The position numbers were made by a program, and so were the translations under genes. Below, in pieces: positions 12,404-23,118 of a stretch of DNA of 64,000 nt. Each line of letters begins with the position of its first letter. The first letter of the stretch is position 1. Below the pieces are notes generated by a model. That model had not been told where the DNA came from and made no database searches. It worked only from the letters and a program-made list of their open reading frames with translations. The stretch is from Pomphorhynchus laevis (taxonomy: Eukaryota; Acanthocephala; Palaeacanthocephala; Echinorhynchida; Pomphorhynchidae): positions 1-64,000 of the forward strand of contig WNNJ02003158.1 of the NCBI GenBank assembly GCA_012934845.2, in the 5' to 3' direction.

Positions 12404-14540
12404 TATACAAATAATGCTACAATTCCTGAAAGCTTATTATTTCAAGTTGCTAAATTATAATTTTTAAATAAAAATCTATTTTTTATAATTTTCGTAAATT
12501 TTGAACTACTCAGTACAAAAGCGTCAGAGATAAAAAAAATCTTAATAGTAAACTTTACTGTATTTTGTTCTTATATACGTAATATAAAAAAGGTAAAAAG
12601 GTGTTTAATAAATCACTCTCTTGTTATTATTTTCATAACAATATGAGGAAATGTATTAATAATATTAAGGGCAGTTTAGCGGCTTGGATGAAAAGAGTTA
12701 TTCACAATCGAGCAGCAAGTTGTGCAACACTCGTAAATTCATATTCACTCTGCAATGCAGATGTAACTAGTCAGTATGATCTACTGTTAATTATAAAATC
12801 CAAGGGCAAAGAATCGGTAAGGTGTAGTAATGCCATATAAGGATTACATACACTCACTATTGGTATTTGTCACAAAATATTTTTTATTTTTAGTTAAATT
12901 TTTGCTCTGGATATTTGAACATTATGACATGTTGATATTTTAATCCAAACTTAGTAAATAGAACGTCAAATACTTATTAAAATGTAAATTCCCTATATTT
13001 TCCATCAAAGAAATTATTCATATTTTAATAACTTAAAATTAATTATACTTACTTTTAATCGATATTAAATTGACATTTATTATAAAATTAATTGGATTTA
13101 AAGTGAAGAAAATAACGTTATATTGTTAAATAAACAGAAGTTGATCATTTATAAATATGAACATATAAGTGTTTAATAAAAATAGTATATGGCAACTGTT
13201 TAATTTTAAGCAACCTTTTCAATTTAAAACACTATGACTGAATACAGTTCGTGAATAGTAAATATCGATACAGAGGATAACGGGGGTTAAAGAAGAAATA
13301 ACAAATCTTATTAAATAAAAATAAAATCAATATCTTCTAAAAATGGGTATCGTTATATTTATTTTTGTAATAGGTACAACATTTCCTCCGTGCATTGAGG
13401 AATAATTTTTGAAATATTGCCCAACTTACAATTCAACATTACAAATTGATGAAAGTAGTTGTGGGCAATGACTACAAGAGATTAGTATCCGCATTTTCTA
13501 TAATTCTTGAACATCGATATTTTCAGATATAATAAAAGTAGAATATTTTTTTGCAAATCATATAATAATGAAACCGTTGTGTCTAAAGGAAACACTGCAG
13601 ACCTTATCAATATTCCTGTGATGAACAGGACAAAATATCAAGAACAAAAGTAACATGATTAAAATTTTAAAATGATCATTCATCAAATCATTCTAGTAAC
13701 ATTCTATCATATCAATTTTATCATTGATATTATTATGTACTATTTTCAAGAAGCTGAAGTTAGCGGGACAATCGATCGGAGTGAATGTACGACAATAATG
13801 AGATGATATTTTCGGCCATAAAATTGGATAGGTTTCAGCATTGCTATAAGGTTTGACTGGATTATGTTATTCGTTCTCTACATAATATAAAAATTAGCGG
13901 TTGGCAAAATCGTTCAAATTAACGAATCCAGTGGATTAAATATGGTATAATGTAGTAGATAGAGTGATGGTGGCATTGATTTCTCTGGTATACTCGATGA
14001 AATTGGAGAATTAATAAAATAACTTGTTGATAGTAGTTGTGTTGCTTATAAATAAGATAAAAATATTGGAATTTTGTGCTAAAGATGAGAAATAAATATT
14101 CATTCGATTAATTCTAAAGCAAATAAATTACGTCATTCACATTGACTCATTTAACTAACATTCACACTAACTGTTTTAACTCACATTCACACTGACGACA
14201 CAGTTAATCATTGTCATATCCAAATTGTAGTTTACCCTACAGCTAGGATATTTGTCATACCCAAGCAGTAGTTTTCGAAATATTATATTTTTAGTCGATA
14301 TTTTTTTACATTAATATATGAGTTTGCACAAAAATAGAGTAGTTGAATAACATAAAGCAGTTCTTGGAAATTTTTATAAACGAAATAAGAAAAACGTTGG
14401 TGTTTATAAATTGTAAAAAATACTAGGGTTTCGATACTTTGAGTAATATTACTTTTAATAATTAACTAATTAACGAAACCTTAACGAATTACTGTTAAAG
14501 GATAGTAAAAAATAAATACTATTATTTAATTAAAACACAG
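12404..14540. other. AT-rich stretch without recognisable genes
   Basis: About 2.1 kb of AT-rich sequence. A 79-codon frame at 12601-12840 has mixed composition (SLAAWMKRVIHNRAASCATL) but resembles nothing I know. Near 12858 lies a partial copy of the 11.1-kb element's end. Small tandem similarity CATTCACA(C)TGAC / CACATTCACACTAAC occurs at 14136-14200. No RNA gene seen. Confidence 0.4.
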
Positions 14541-14544
14541 TAAG

Positions 14545-15010
14545 ATTATTGCAGAACTGGATAATTACACAAAAAATGCCTTAATTCATGCATCAGAAAA
14601 AGGCGCATCAACCTGGCTATCTTCAAGGATTAGCGAAGATAGGCAGTATTGTCTAAATAATCATCAGTTTTATGATGGGCTTGTTGCTAGATATGGATGG
14701 CAATTAAAAGACGCTGACAAAATGTGTTTGTGGAGAACTTAACAACGTATCGCACACACTATCTTGCAAAACAGTAGGCTTTACAATTGTTCGACATAAT
14801 GTGATGCGCGACATTATAGCAGGTATGTTATCTGCAACATGTAAGGCTATTGAAATTGAGCCGGTCCTACTTCCTGTTGAGTCTTCTTACAAATTTGATA
14901 GAATAACAACGTGTAAGGATATGAATGCACGCCTTGATGTTGCATGCAGTGGTTTATACGGGGATTCGACAGAGCGGTCTTTTCTAGGCATTTGCAAACA
15001 ATTTTGAAAA
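14545..15010 (+). pseudogene. Fossil of a retroelement-associated C-terminal domain
   Basis: Translated pieces read NALIHASEKGASTWLSSRIS, FYDGLVARYGW, VSHTLSCK and VRHNVMRDIIAGMLSATCK, then MNARLDVACSGLYGDSTERS. This matches a C-terminal module often seen in transposable-element proteins of marine and other invertebrates ('EkGASsWLs..Pl..hgf.L.k..F.DAL.lRYGW', 'C..GG....RHNe.RD..a.lL..vC', 'ARLDi...GfWg....rtFFDVRVf'), possibly with a PD-(D/E)xK-like nuclease fold. The parent element type is not certain. The copy is broken and short. Confidence 0.65.
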
Positions 15011-15032
15011 AATTTTGGTTTCTAATAAACAT

Positions 15033-15080
15033 ACAATCTAAAGTAAATACAATCTAAAGTAAATACAATCTAAAGTAAAT
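15033..15080. repeat. Tandem repeat, 16 bp x 3
   Basis: Three exact consecutive copies of ACAATCTAAAGTAAAT, directly upstream of the 13-bp repeat array and the family B ORF1. Confidence 0.9.
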
Positions 15081-15625
15081 GCACAAATTACGCATACATA
15101 TACATCGACGACAACCATCGACGACAGCCATCGACGACAACCATCGACGACAACTATCGACGACAACCATCGACGACAACAATCGACGGCAACCATCGTT
15201 TATGGGAGGACGTAAGAAAACAACTAAGACCGACACCAACTATGGACAACTGCAAGTACAGTGCTCGATACACGACTGCAGCGTCTGGACAACAATCACC
15301 TGCGACAAGAATAAGGCTAAAGAAGACTTCGTATGTGGTTTTTGTGCCAACAAACTAATATGCAACCTTTCCAATAAGCACATATCAACATCCAACACGT
15401 CAACTCAAACTACCCCCGTCGTTTCTAATGTCCTTTCTCCACCTACCGACCCTGCCACCATATACACTTCCCATTCCATGTCATCTTCACTCCCCGACAC
15501 CCCACGTCCCGTCCTTCCCGTCTCGTTTCTCAATAACTTGCATCCATCAATCAAAATCACCTCCACCAACCTCCACTATCCTTCCACTCATAACCTTTCC
15601 TCACATCGCTTGCCACCCTCTTTAA
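15079..15625 (+). mobile_element. LINE B1: 5' end with ORF1 N-terminal part
   Basis: Open 186-codon frame; the likely real start is the Met of MGGRKKTTKTDTNYGQL at 15201. It encodes the ORF1 zinc-finger-like segment: C-SIHD-C then W, CDKNKAKEDFVCGFCANKL (C-x4-C ... C-x2-C, PHD-like), then a Ser/Thr/Pro-rich tail nearly identical to B3's ORF1. It breaks off at CTCTTTA where LINE A3's 3' end begins on the other strand. B2, in the same orientation, lies beyond A3. Confidence 0.85.
15103..15198 (+). repeat. 13-bp tandem array at the 5' end of LINE B1
   Basis: About seven copies of CATCGACGACAAC with single-base variants, plus a partial copy. It lies at the 5' end of a family B LINE just before ATGGGAGGACG, which is the likely ORF1 start. 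A similar CGAxGACAACxA array occurs (reverse strand) at the 5' end of LINE A3, so it is probably a 5'UTR or promoter feature of these LINEs. Confidence 0.8.
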
Positions 15626-16502
15626 TAATAATACAATAATTTATTTAACGTGGCAAATGCGTGCAAAATGCACGCTTACATGACCACTAACAAAAAAAGA
15701 ACATTAAAGGTCACAGGTAATTAGTTAATTGTTGAAATAAAATTGGATTTGGCGTTTGAAGTACGGCATAGATGTTGATTGGCGGATATGAATAGGCAGT
15801 TGATTCCACAGGAGAGGAGCAGCCACAACGAAGGAGCGGAAGCCAAAAGAGGTAGAGTAGATTGGGACATGTAAAAGAAGGGAATTACGGGAACGCAGAG
15901 CACAATACACAGTACGAGAATTGTCGAGAAAAGGAAGGTTGAGAAATGAAGGGGTATGAGAAGTTATAAGGCGATAAGCAATGATAAGAAGACGAATTTG
16001 AACACGACAATAAATGGTAGGCAAATCGAGAGAAGCAAGATGGTAGGATGTATGATCAAAACGACGAAGACGGAGGAGAATTCGGACGGCTGCGTTGACG
16101 ATGCGTTGTAGTGGAAGAAGAGTGGATTTAGGTGAGTTGGAAAATAGACTAAGACAGTAATCAAGTCTTGAGAAAAGAAGAGAAGATATGAGAGTCATAC
16201 AAGAAGGGAAATCGATCAATCTACGAACTTGACGGAGGTTGCGGAGTATCAAGGTAGATGAGCGTACTTTATCTCTAACGAAAGGTTTAAGTGAAAGTCG
16301 GTTGTCAAAATGGAAGCCTAGGAAAACGAGATTATCAACGATAGGAAGAATTGTAGAATTTAATGATACGGAGGGAGGTTCGAAGCCGAAGCGTCGAGGT
16401 AGGATCCACATAATTTTGGATTTATCAGGATTCAGAGAAAGGCGAAGGGAAGAAAGATGATTGGAAATTGAGACAAGACAGCTGGAAACAGAAACACTAA
16501 GA

Positions 16503-18038
16503 TCATGAATACGATAAGCAGGTGCAGTGAGCATAGATGAGAATGTCATCAGCATATTGCATAACATGGAAGTTAAATTTATGAGAAATCGAAGACAAGT
16601 CACCGAGAAGAAGAGAGAAAATCATAGGGCCTAATACGGAGCCTTGTGGAGCACCGGACGGAATGGACGAAGGATGGGAGAGAGAAGAGTTACAATATAC
16701 GTGAAATGTACGGTTTGACAGATATGAAGAAAACCATGATACAGTGGGTAAAGAGAAGCCATAATCATGACGAAGGCGATGTAGAAGAATCGAGTGATCG
16801 ACGATGTCAAAAGCAGACGATATATCAAGAGAAACTATGACACTACATAATTTATGATCGCGCGAGATGAGTAAGTCATTATAAACTTTAAGACAGGCAA
16901 TTTCAGTAGAGTGATTAGAGCGAAAAGCGGCTTGGAAGGGAGGAAACAAGTTAGAGGAAAAGAGATATGTATTAACTTGCTTGAGAACGAGACGCTCAAG
17001 GAGTTTAGAGAGGGTTGGGAGAAGTGAGATTGGACGGTACGAAGATAGTAGTGAGGAGTCGAGAGATTGCTTTTTGATGAGAGGACGAACAGTGGCGCAT
17101 TTCCAGATGGAAGGAAATGTACGGCTACGGATGGACGAGTTGAACAATGTGGTTAGGAAGGGTGAGATAGAGGAGCCGATATTTTTAAGCAAGTGAGTTG
17201 GAATTGGGTCAGAAGGAGAGGTTTTATTAGGTAATGACAGCAGAACCGAAGAAACTTCATCAGACGAAACGGGAAGAAGGTGGAATAGTTCTGGGAGAAA
17301 AGTATTTGAAGAGAAGAGTGGGTACAAGGGGGCTACGTGTAGTAGGGAAAGTAGATTAGATAGCTTAGTTTGTAGATAAGAAGAAAAATTATCAGGATTT
17401 ATATTACAAGAAGTAGATGATCGTGAAAGAATTGAGTTTAAGATTTTCCAATGAGATTTAGAGTTGGAAGATGACTCGAGTTGATTTCGCCAAAAGATAG
17501 TACGTTTAGTACGTATAAGAATAAGATGTGAACGGCGTAGAGAAAAGTAGGAATCACGGAGATTTGGAGGGAGTGAGTTGGGAGAACGTTTAAGAAAACG
17601 ATTATACACACGAAAAGAGTGACGGAGTCGACGCTTAGAAAGACTACAGTCAGAATCGAACCAGGGAGCATGGCGCAAGCGCTGAGAGCGTCGGAGTCGA
17701 CTAGGCAGAAGTTTATTGATAATAGACATAAGTTCAGAATCAAACAGAATGCAGAGATCATCGGGAGAGAGATAGTTAAGAGGAAGTGAAAAGAGTGAAG
17801 AATTGAGTAAGGCTGTGCAGAGAATAGGGATATCGAGAAGTTTCCAGGGTCGACTTGGTGTGGATATTGGTGGAGGCGGAGACGGAGGATGGGGACGAGT
17901 AAGAGTAAGAGTGACAAGGAAATGATCGGACAAACCAACCAGAGCGACATAGACGACGAATAGCAAGATCGTCGGAGTCACAATGCCAGGATTCGGTAAT
18001 GCAGAGAATATCGATAGATAATTGATCGAAGATATCAA
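16503..18038 (-). CDS. LINE A3 ORF2 main frame (reverse transcriptase)
   Basis: 511 codons. After a short stretch that ends the endonuclease (GLSDHFLVTLTLTRPHPPSP) come the linker (RHAPWFDSDCSLSKRRLRHS), the RT fingers (SSYRPISLLPTLSKLLERL), FRSNHSTEIACLK, motif A (SLDISSAFDIVD), motif B (SGAPQGSVLGP, with A for the usual V) and catalytic YADD near the end. The frame then shifts to 15725-16603 for the thumb and C-terminus. The product would act at the target site by target-primed reverse transcription, but this copy looks inactive. Confidence 0.85.
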   Translation of the reverse strand: MISSINYLSIFSALPNPGIVTPTILLFVVYVALVGLSDHFLVTLTLTRPHPPSPPPPISTPSRPWKLLDIPILCTALLNSSLFSLPLNYLSPDDLCILFDSELMSIINKLLPSRLRRSQRLRHAPWFDSDCSLSKRRLRHSFRVYNRFLKRSPNSLPPNLRDSYFSLRRSHLILIRTKRTIFWRNQLESSSNSKSHWKILNSILSRSSTSCNINPDNFSSYLQTKLSNLLSLLHVAPLYPLFSSNTFLPELFHLLPVSSDEVSSVLLSLPNKTSPSDPIPTHLLKNIGSSISPFLTTLFNSSIRSRTFPSIWKCATVRPLIKKQSLDSSLLSSYRPISLLPTLSKLLERLVLKQVNTYLFSSNLFPPFQAAFRSNHSTEIACLKVYNDLLISRDHKLCSVIVSLDISSAFDIVDHSILLHRLRHDYGFSLPTVSWFSSYLSNRTFHVYCNSSLSHPSSIPSGAPQGSVLGPMIFSLLLGDLSSISHKFNFHVMQYADDILIYAHCTCLSYS

Positions 18039-18809
18039 GGAGCATATCAGCTTTATGAAGAATGGAGCGAGTGTTGAATAGACTAAGACGAAAAGTATGC
18101 TTAGGAGCGAGATCGACTAGCGAAGAAGACAAGGGGGAGAGATGGGACGCCATCGAATTTTTGGCCTTGTGTGTACAACGTGAAAATTTCCATTGATTTG
18201 ACGTATAGATAAGGATGACTCGCCGTTTGTTTCACGTCGATGTTTCTCAATGCGAGCTAAATTGAGCTGGGCAATATCAGAAGGGGAGCGGTCAGGAAAG
18301 ATACGACTAGTAGAGGGATGGATTATTATCAGGAAGAATGGTTGCTAGGATAGACCTGAAAGCAGATACATCATCATCGAGGCGACATTGAGGAGAAGCA
18401 GATTCGGAAACCTTTAAATTAGATATGATAATGCATCGATCGCGCGAAGGAAAACGATTACGTAGTGGTGGACGGAAAGACCTGGTAGCAGTAGAGGCAG
18501 AAGAGCAGCTAAACGTGGGAATTACAGGGGTGCTAAGTGAAGATTTTAGATAGTTTGGAGCATGTGTGACAGGAGTGCAGTGTTGAATCGGTTGATCGGA
18601 GATGTTACTGGAGATGATTTTGACGGAAGGATGTAAATTATTGATAGGTGATACGGTTGGAGCATGTGTGACAGAAGTGGATTGTTGAATAGGTTGAACG
18701 GAGATGTTACTGGAGATAATTTTGACAGAAGGATGTAAATTATTGAGAAGTGATACGGTAGAGGTAGAGTAAGGAGTACGTGAAGAGAAGAAAGAAGTAT
18801 GAGATGTAT

Positions 18810-19340
18810 TTAGATGTGGGATGAATAGGAAAAATGAGGTACGAGATGAAGGCCTTTACTGTTTGCATTGTTAGGAAGATGAAGATTATGGGAAGTTTTA
18901 TCCGTAGTTAAAGGAGGAGTGTGTGTGAGAGAAGTTTCAAGAACGGGTTTCATAGATGACGAAGGAGTTAGTAAGCAAACGGATGACGACGATAGATTGG
19001 AAGATATGTTGTCGTTTGTTGATGTTCCATGTATAACAGCGGTCTGAGTCGACTGAGAGATATCAAGTTTATTTATTGAGCACAAATCTGTTTTGTTAGC
19101 GTTCAGAACGTCTCCACCGTTTGAGTGGCCGTTCTTCATTAGCTTACCTACAAGGGCAGCACAACAGAAGCCGCAGAGGAAATTCCGATTTAAAACGTTG
19201 TCCTCGTCAGTGAAAGGAATGGCAACGTGAGTCCAAACATTGCAGTTCTTGTTGTTGCATCCAATTTGCTTTTCGATGTAAGCTTCCTTGACGGACTTGA
19301 GTTGCTGGCCGATATTTTTAGTTAGCTTTCTCTTTGCCAT
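18810..19340 (-). CDS. LINE A3 ORF1 (zinc-finger-like RNA-binding protein), N-terminal part
   Basis: 176 codons starting MAKRKLTKNIGQQLKSVKEA. Residues 28-59 carry a PHD-like cysteine pattern: C-NNKN-C, W-T-H, then NFLCGFCCAAL. The rest is Ser/Thr/Asn-rich. The same arrangement appears in family B ORF1, so the two families share an ORF1 type known in CR1-like LINEs. The downstream half continues in other frames to about 18200, including PSRDRCIIISNL-like sequence that aligns with B3's conserved core. Confidence 0.7.
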   Translation of the reverse strand: MAKRKLTKNIGQQLKSVKEAYIEKQIGCNNKNCNVWTHVAIPFTDEDNVLNRNFLCGFCCAALVGKLMKNGHSNGGDVLNANKTDLCSINKLDISQSTQTAVIHGTSTNDNISSNLSSSSVCLLTPSSSMKPVLETSLTHTPPLTTDKTSHNLHLPNNANSKGLHLVPHFSYSSHI

Positions 19341-19593
19341 AATAAAATGTTAATTAGTTAGTTATAATCAAGAATGTTTAAACTCCGTTAGTCTGCAAGT
19401 CGTTAGTTGTAAGTAGCGAGCGGATGTCGTCGATGGTTGTCGATGGTTGTCGATAATTGTCAAGCGGATGGTTGTCGTTAGTTGTCGTCGAAGGTTGTCG
19501 TTGGTTGTCTGGAACTGAAATCTGGAACTGAAATCTGGAACTGAAATTGTAATTTGCTAGAACAGTTATAAATTTTCATCTCCTCACGATAAA

Positions 19594-21705
19594 TAACATA
19601 TTCATCTCATCACGATCTCGCTTTTCTGTTCGACTCTGAAATCATATCCACTCTCGATATTCTCTTGCCCTTCAAGTCTCACCCACACCGTCGCTTGCAC
19701 CGTGCCCCATGGTTTGACATCCAATGCCTACTCTCAAAGCGTCGACTCCGCCATGCTTTTCGAGTCTATCACCGCTCTCTCAGACGCGATTTCCGCTCGA
19801 TCACTCCGTCTTTTCGTGATTCCTATCTTGCTCTTCGCCGGTCTCATCTCCACCTACTACGTACCAAATGCAACTCCTTCTGGCAGCATAAAATCATCAC
19901 TTCATTCAACTCTAAGACTCTCTGGCATACTTTTAACTCAATCCTGGCTCGTTTCTCTACGCCTTGCAACATCAATGCTAATGATTATTCGTCATTTCTC
20001 CAGACTAAAGTATCCACGCTGCTCTCTCACACCCTGGTCTTCATCCTATCACACTCTGCCCAGTCTACTCTAATCCTTCCGGAACTCTTTCATCTTCTCC
20101 CTGTATCACCTACAGAAGTATCATCTGTCCTCATGTCCTTGCCCAACAAAACCTCACCTGCCGATCCCCTGCCTACCCACATATTAAAATATATATGCTC
20201 ATCGATATCCCCATTTCTCACAACCTTGTTTAACTCGTCCATCCGCAGTCGTATCTTCCCTTCACACTGGAAATCCGCAATCGTTCGTCCCCTCCTTAAG
20301 AAACAATCGCTCGACCCCTCCCTTCCTTCTAGCTATCGCCCCATTTCACTACTCCCTACTCTTTCTAAGCTCTTAGAACGCCTCATCTTAATACAAATCA
20401 ACGCTTATCTCTCCTCATCCAATCTGTACCCTCCTTTCCAATCCGCTTTCCGCTCTAATCACTCGACAGAAATCGCATGCATAAAAGTGTACAACGACTT
20501 ACTCATTTCGCGAGACAAGGCTCTATATAGTGTTCTCATCTCCCTCGACCTCTCCTCCGCATTCGATATTGTCGATTACTATGTCCTCCTTTCTCGCCTT
20601 CGTTTTGATTACGGATTTTCTTCCTCCTCCGTAGCATGGTTCGCCTCATATCTATCCGACCGTTCCTTTCGCGTCTGTTCTAATTCATCATCTTCCCCTC
20701 CCATCCCTATTTTTTGCGGGGTCCCAAAAGGTTCAGTCCTAGGTCCCCTACTTTTCTCTCTTCTGCTTGGCGATCTATCTCCGTTTATCAAACCTTACTC
20801 CTTTAACGTCATGCAATACGCGGATGACATCATGAACCCGCACATCACATACACGATATTGACATTTCTGCCTCCAACTGTCTTTCTTCTATCTACAAAC
20901 GTCTCTCCAATCTCCATCTCGTTCTAAACGCCGAAAAGTCCAAAATAATGTGGATCCTCCCCCGTAAACCAAACATATCTCCTCCCACTGTATCTTTTGC
21001 CTCATCGATCATCCCCATAGTCCACAATCTCACTTTCTTAGGCTTCCATTTCGATGATCACCTTTCCCTTAAACCCTTCGTCCGTGACAAGGTCTGCTCG
21101 TCTAACTTAATTCTCCGTGACATCCGCCGTATCCGCCCCCTTATCGACTTCCGTTCTTGTATGTCTCTTCTTTCATCGCTTCTTTTCCCCAAAATCGATT
21201 ACTACCTTAGCCTTTCCGCCAATTCTCCAAAATCCATCATCCTACCACTACAACGCATAATCAACTCCGCCGTTCGAGTGCTCTTTCGTCTCCGTCGCTT
21301 CGACCACACATCCACATATTTTGCCCAACTCTCCTGGCCCACCATCCACATCCGCATCAAACTCCGCCTTCTTCTCGTAACTTTTCGTCTCATCGCTGTC
21401 GCTCCCCATCGTTCATCAACCTTCCTTTCTTAGACGATACTCGCCCCACCTCGCTATCGCTTCGTTCCTGTCATACCCTCTTACTCCACGTTCCTAATTA
21501 CTCCAACAACTACGGTCTCCGATCCTTCCTCGTCGCCGCCTCACTCGCCTGGAATCAACTCTCTCTCGACGTCCGCCGCGCTCCCTCCTTTATCACATTC
21601 AAACACCTCCTCCGTTCACACCTTCTCGACACCTGATTCACAGTTGTTTTGTTGTGGTCATGTAAGCGTGCGCTGGCACGCATTTGCCACGTTAAAATAA
21701 ATTTT
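19594..21705 (+). mobile_element. LINE B2: family B, 5'-truncated copy
   Basis: Starts within ORF2 at the end of the endonuclease-RT linker (HDLAFLFDSE-like codons). A 420-codon frame (19665-20927) covers linker and RT: SSYRPISLLPTLSKLLERL, SLDLSSAFDIVDYYVLL, CGVPKGSVLGPLLF, MQYADDI. A small deletion just after YADDI shifts the frame; 20948-21433 resumes with MWILPRKPNISPPTVSFASS and FRLRRFDHTSTYFAQLSWP. A further shift precedes the C-terminus (LAWNQLSLDVRRAPSFITF). The 3' hairpin and CCACGTTAAAATAAAT terminus end it. Confidence 0.9.
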
Positions 21706-22216
21706 CTTTGGTCGAACAGGAGTAGAAATCAATATATTGTGGTTCTTAGGACTGTGTTCCGCGAATATGTCAGATAAAGGTGAAGGCCATTTATTAGGAA
21801 TATTCTCAGGTGTAACTTTATCCTTGTCGTTTGCCATCACAGTGCTGTCATTAAAATTACTCAATACAATTGCTTAATTACTCAATACAATTGCTCAATT
21901 AACTCATTTCAAGGAATTTAGAAGATAAATGATAGCTCATAGAGCAAATATAATTTCTCCAATCTGTAATCGGCATGTTTAAGTCACCTACTATTATAAT
22001 ATTACTACAGTAAGCAAATTTAAATAAGTCATCTATTATGAAACTCATACCGAAACACGCACTGCAATGAAATCTAACCGATAATAACCGATTAATGAGT
22101 TGGTAGCAAAATGTTAGCCCGTAAAGGATTGTCATAATTTATACCGGCATTAATGGATCAATTGATAGCAATCACAAGGAAGAACTGTACTCAATACAAT
22201 TGCTTAATTAACTCAT
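21706..22216 (-). mobile_element. LINE family C endonuclease fragment (C2) and adjoining sequence
   Basis: Minus-strand frame 21899-22135 contains NIIIVGDLNMPITDWRNYIC, close to C1's DDLNMPSIDWTNYIC, so it is a family C endonuclease piece, here with the canonical GDxN. Next to it, 21658-21864 encodes MANDKDKVTPENIPNKWPSP, an unidentified N-terminal-looking peptide. Copies of ACTCAATACAATTGCTTAAT lie at 21859, 21880 and 22189, flanking the fragment. Confidence 0.65.
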
Positions 22217-23118
22217 GTATTTAAGTCTAATTATTGGATGCTTCAGAAGTGACGAAATGATTCTAAAAGGCTCCACCCAAAGTGGGATGTAATACAAATG
22301 TATTTAGTCGCACAACTTGAAAATTCTGAATCGTCAATTCGTTTACCCCACATCTAAACGCGAATTTAAAACTTATTTAAGTGCGTGCAGACATGTAAGT
22401 TCACTAGCATCAAGGTCACTTAATAATCTGATAGAACATTTAAGATGATAGGAGTTCTTAAAAGTTTTCTGAAAAGGAGCCTTATCTTTTAGAATTGATA
22501 ATAACAGTCTAGAGTGATTTCAAATCATCTTAATAGCATGGACAAAAGCTACTATTTTAATGCTTATAGTGACCATTTTAAAATAATTTGCTAGAATTGT
22601 TAAAAGGATCGTGAAAAAGTAGTAATGCGATGCGTCCGGGAAATCATTTTTGTGCAGTCTGTCGACCCGGAAATTAAGCCCATACAATTCTTGGATTTTT
22701 ACACCCAATTATTTAAAAACCGTCTTATTTGAAGATTCGCTTGGTGATCGAATTTGTTATTTTTCATCGTGCTGTAAATAAGTAGACATTAGATTGCATT
22801 GTTACAGTTTAATTTGTCAAAATCATTCGATACATTTGAATGGCAATCACGATTCTTACTCCCCATATGAGTGACCAGACTACCAGTTTCAATATCGATC
22901 CTAGTGTAAGTTATTTCTATCATAGTTCGTAACATGCGTGAAGAGCTCTCTGCTCATTATAATCAGATGCGGGCAAAATTCGGCCGTTCATTATCCGCAT
23001 TTATAATTTCCTGTTTTTGCGATTCCAGTGTGGGTATATCTTGCGAATAAAGAGTCGTTTTAATGTCATTAAATGCTTCTCGTCAATCAGAAGTTTGTTT
23101 GTTTTCCAAAAAGGATTT
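22217..23118. other. Spacer between the inverted LINE pair B2/B3
   Basis: AT-rich sequence with no convincing gene. A minus-strand frame at 22520-22708 (GVKIQELYGLNFRVDRLHKN) is short and unassigned. The segment ends at TTTATTTTAACGTGGC, the 3' terminus of LINE B3. Confidence 0.4.

Larger units (their letters stand above)
15628..19590 (-). mobile_element. LINE A3: family A, nearly full length
   Basis: Reads leftward from a 5' region with GACAACC-type repeats (19410-19505) and TCTGGAACTGAAA x3 (19507-19548), through ORF1 (19340 to about 18200), ORF2 (18153 to about 15745) and a 3'UTR with the shared hairpin, ending CGTTAAATAAATTATTGTAT. ORF2 retains ITESWH of the endonuclease but is missing most of that domain (see findings); the RT has SLDISSAFDIVDHSILL, SGAPQGSVLGPMIF and MQYADDILIYAH. 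Two frame changes split ORF2. It lies between B1 and B2. Confidence 0.9.

Noticed and set aside
15103-15198. CRISPR-like array from the regular 13-bp repeats
   Set aside because: The units are directly tandem with no spacers and belong to a LINE 5' end in a eukaryotic context.
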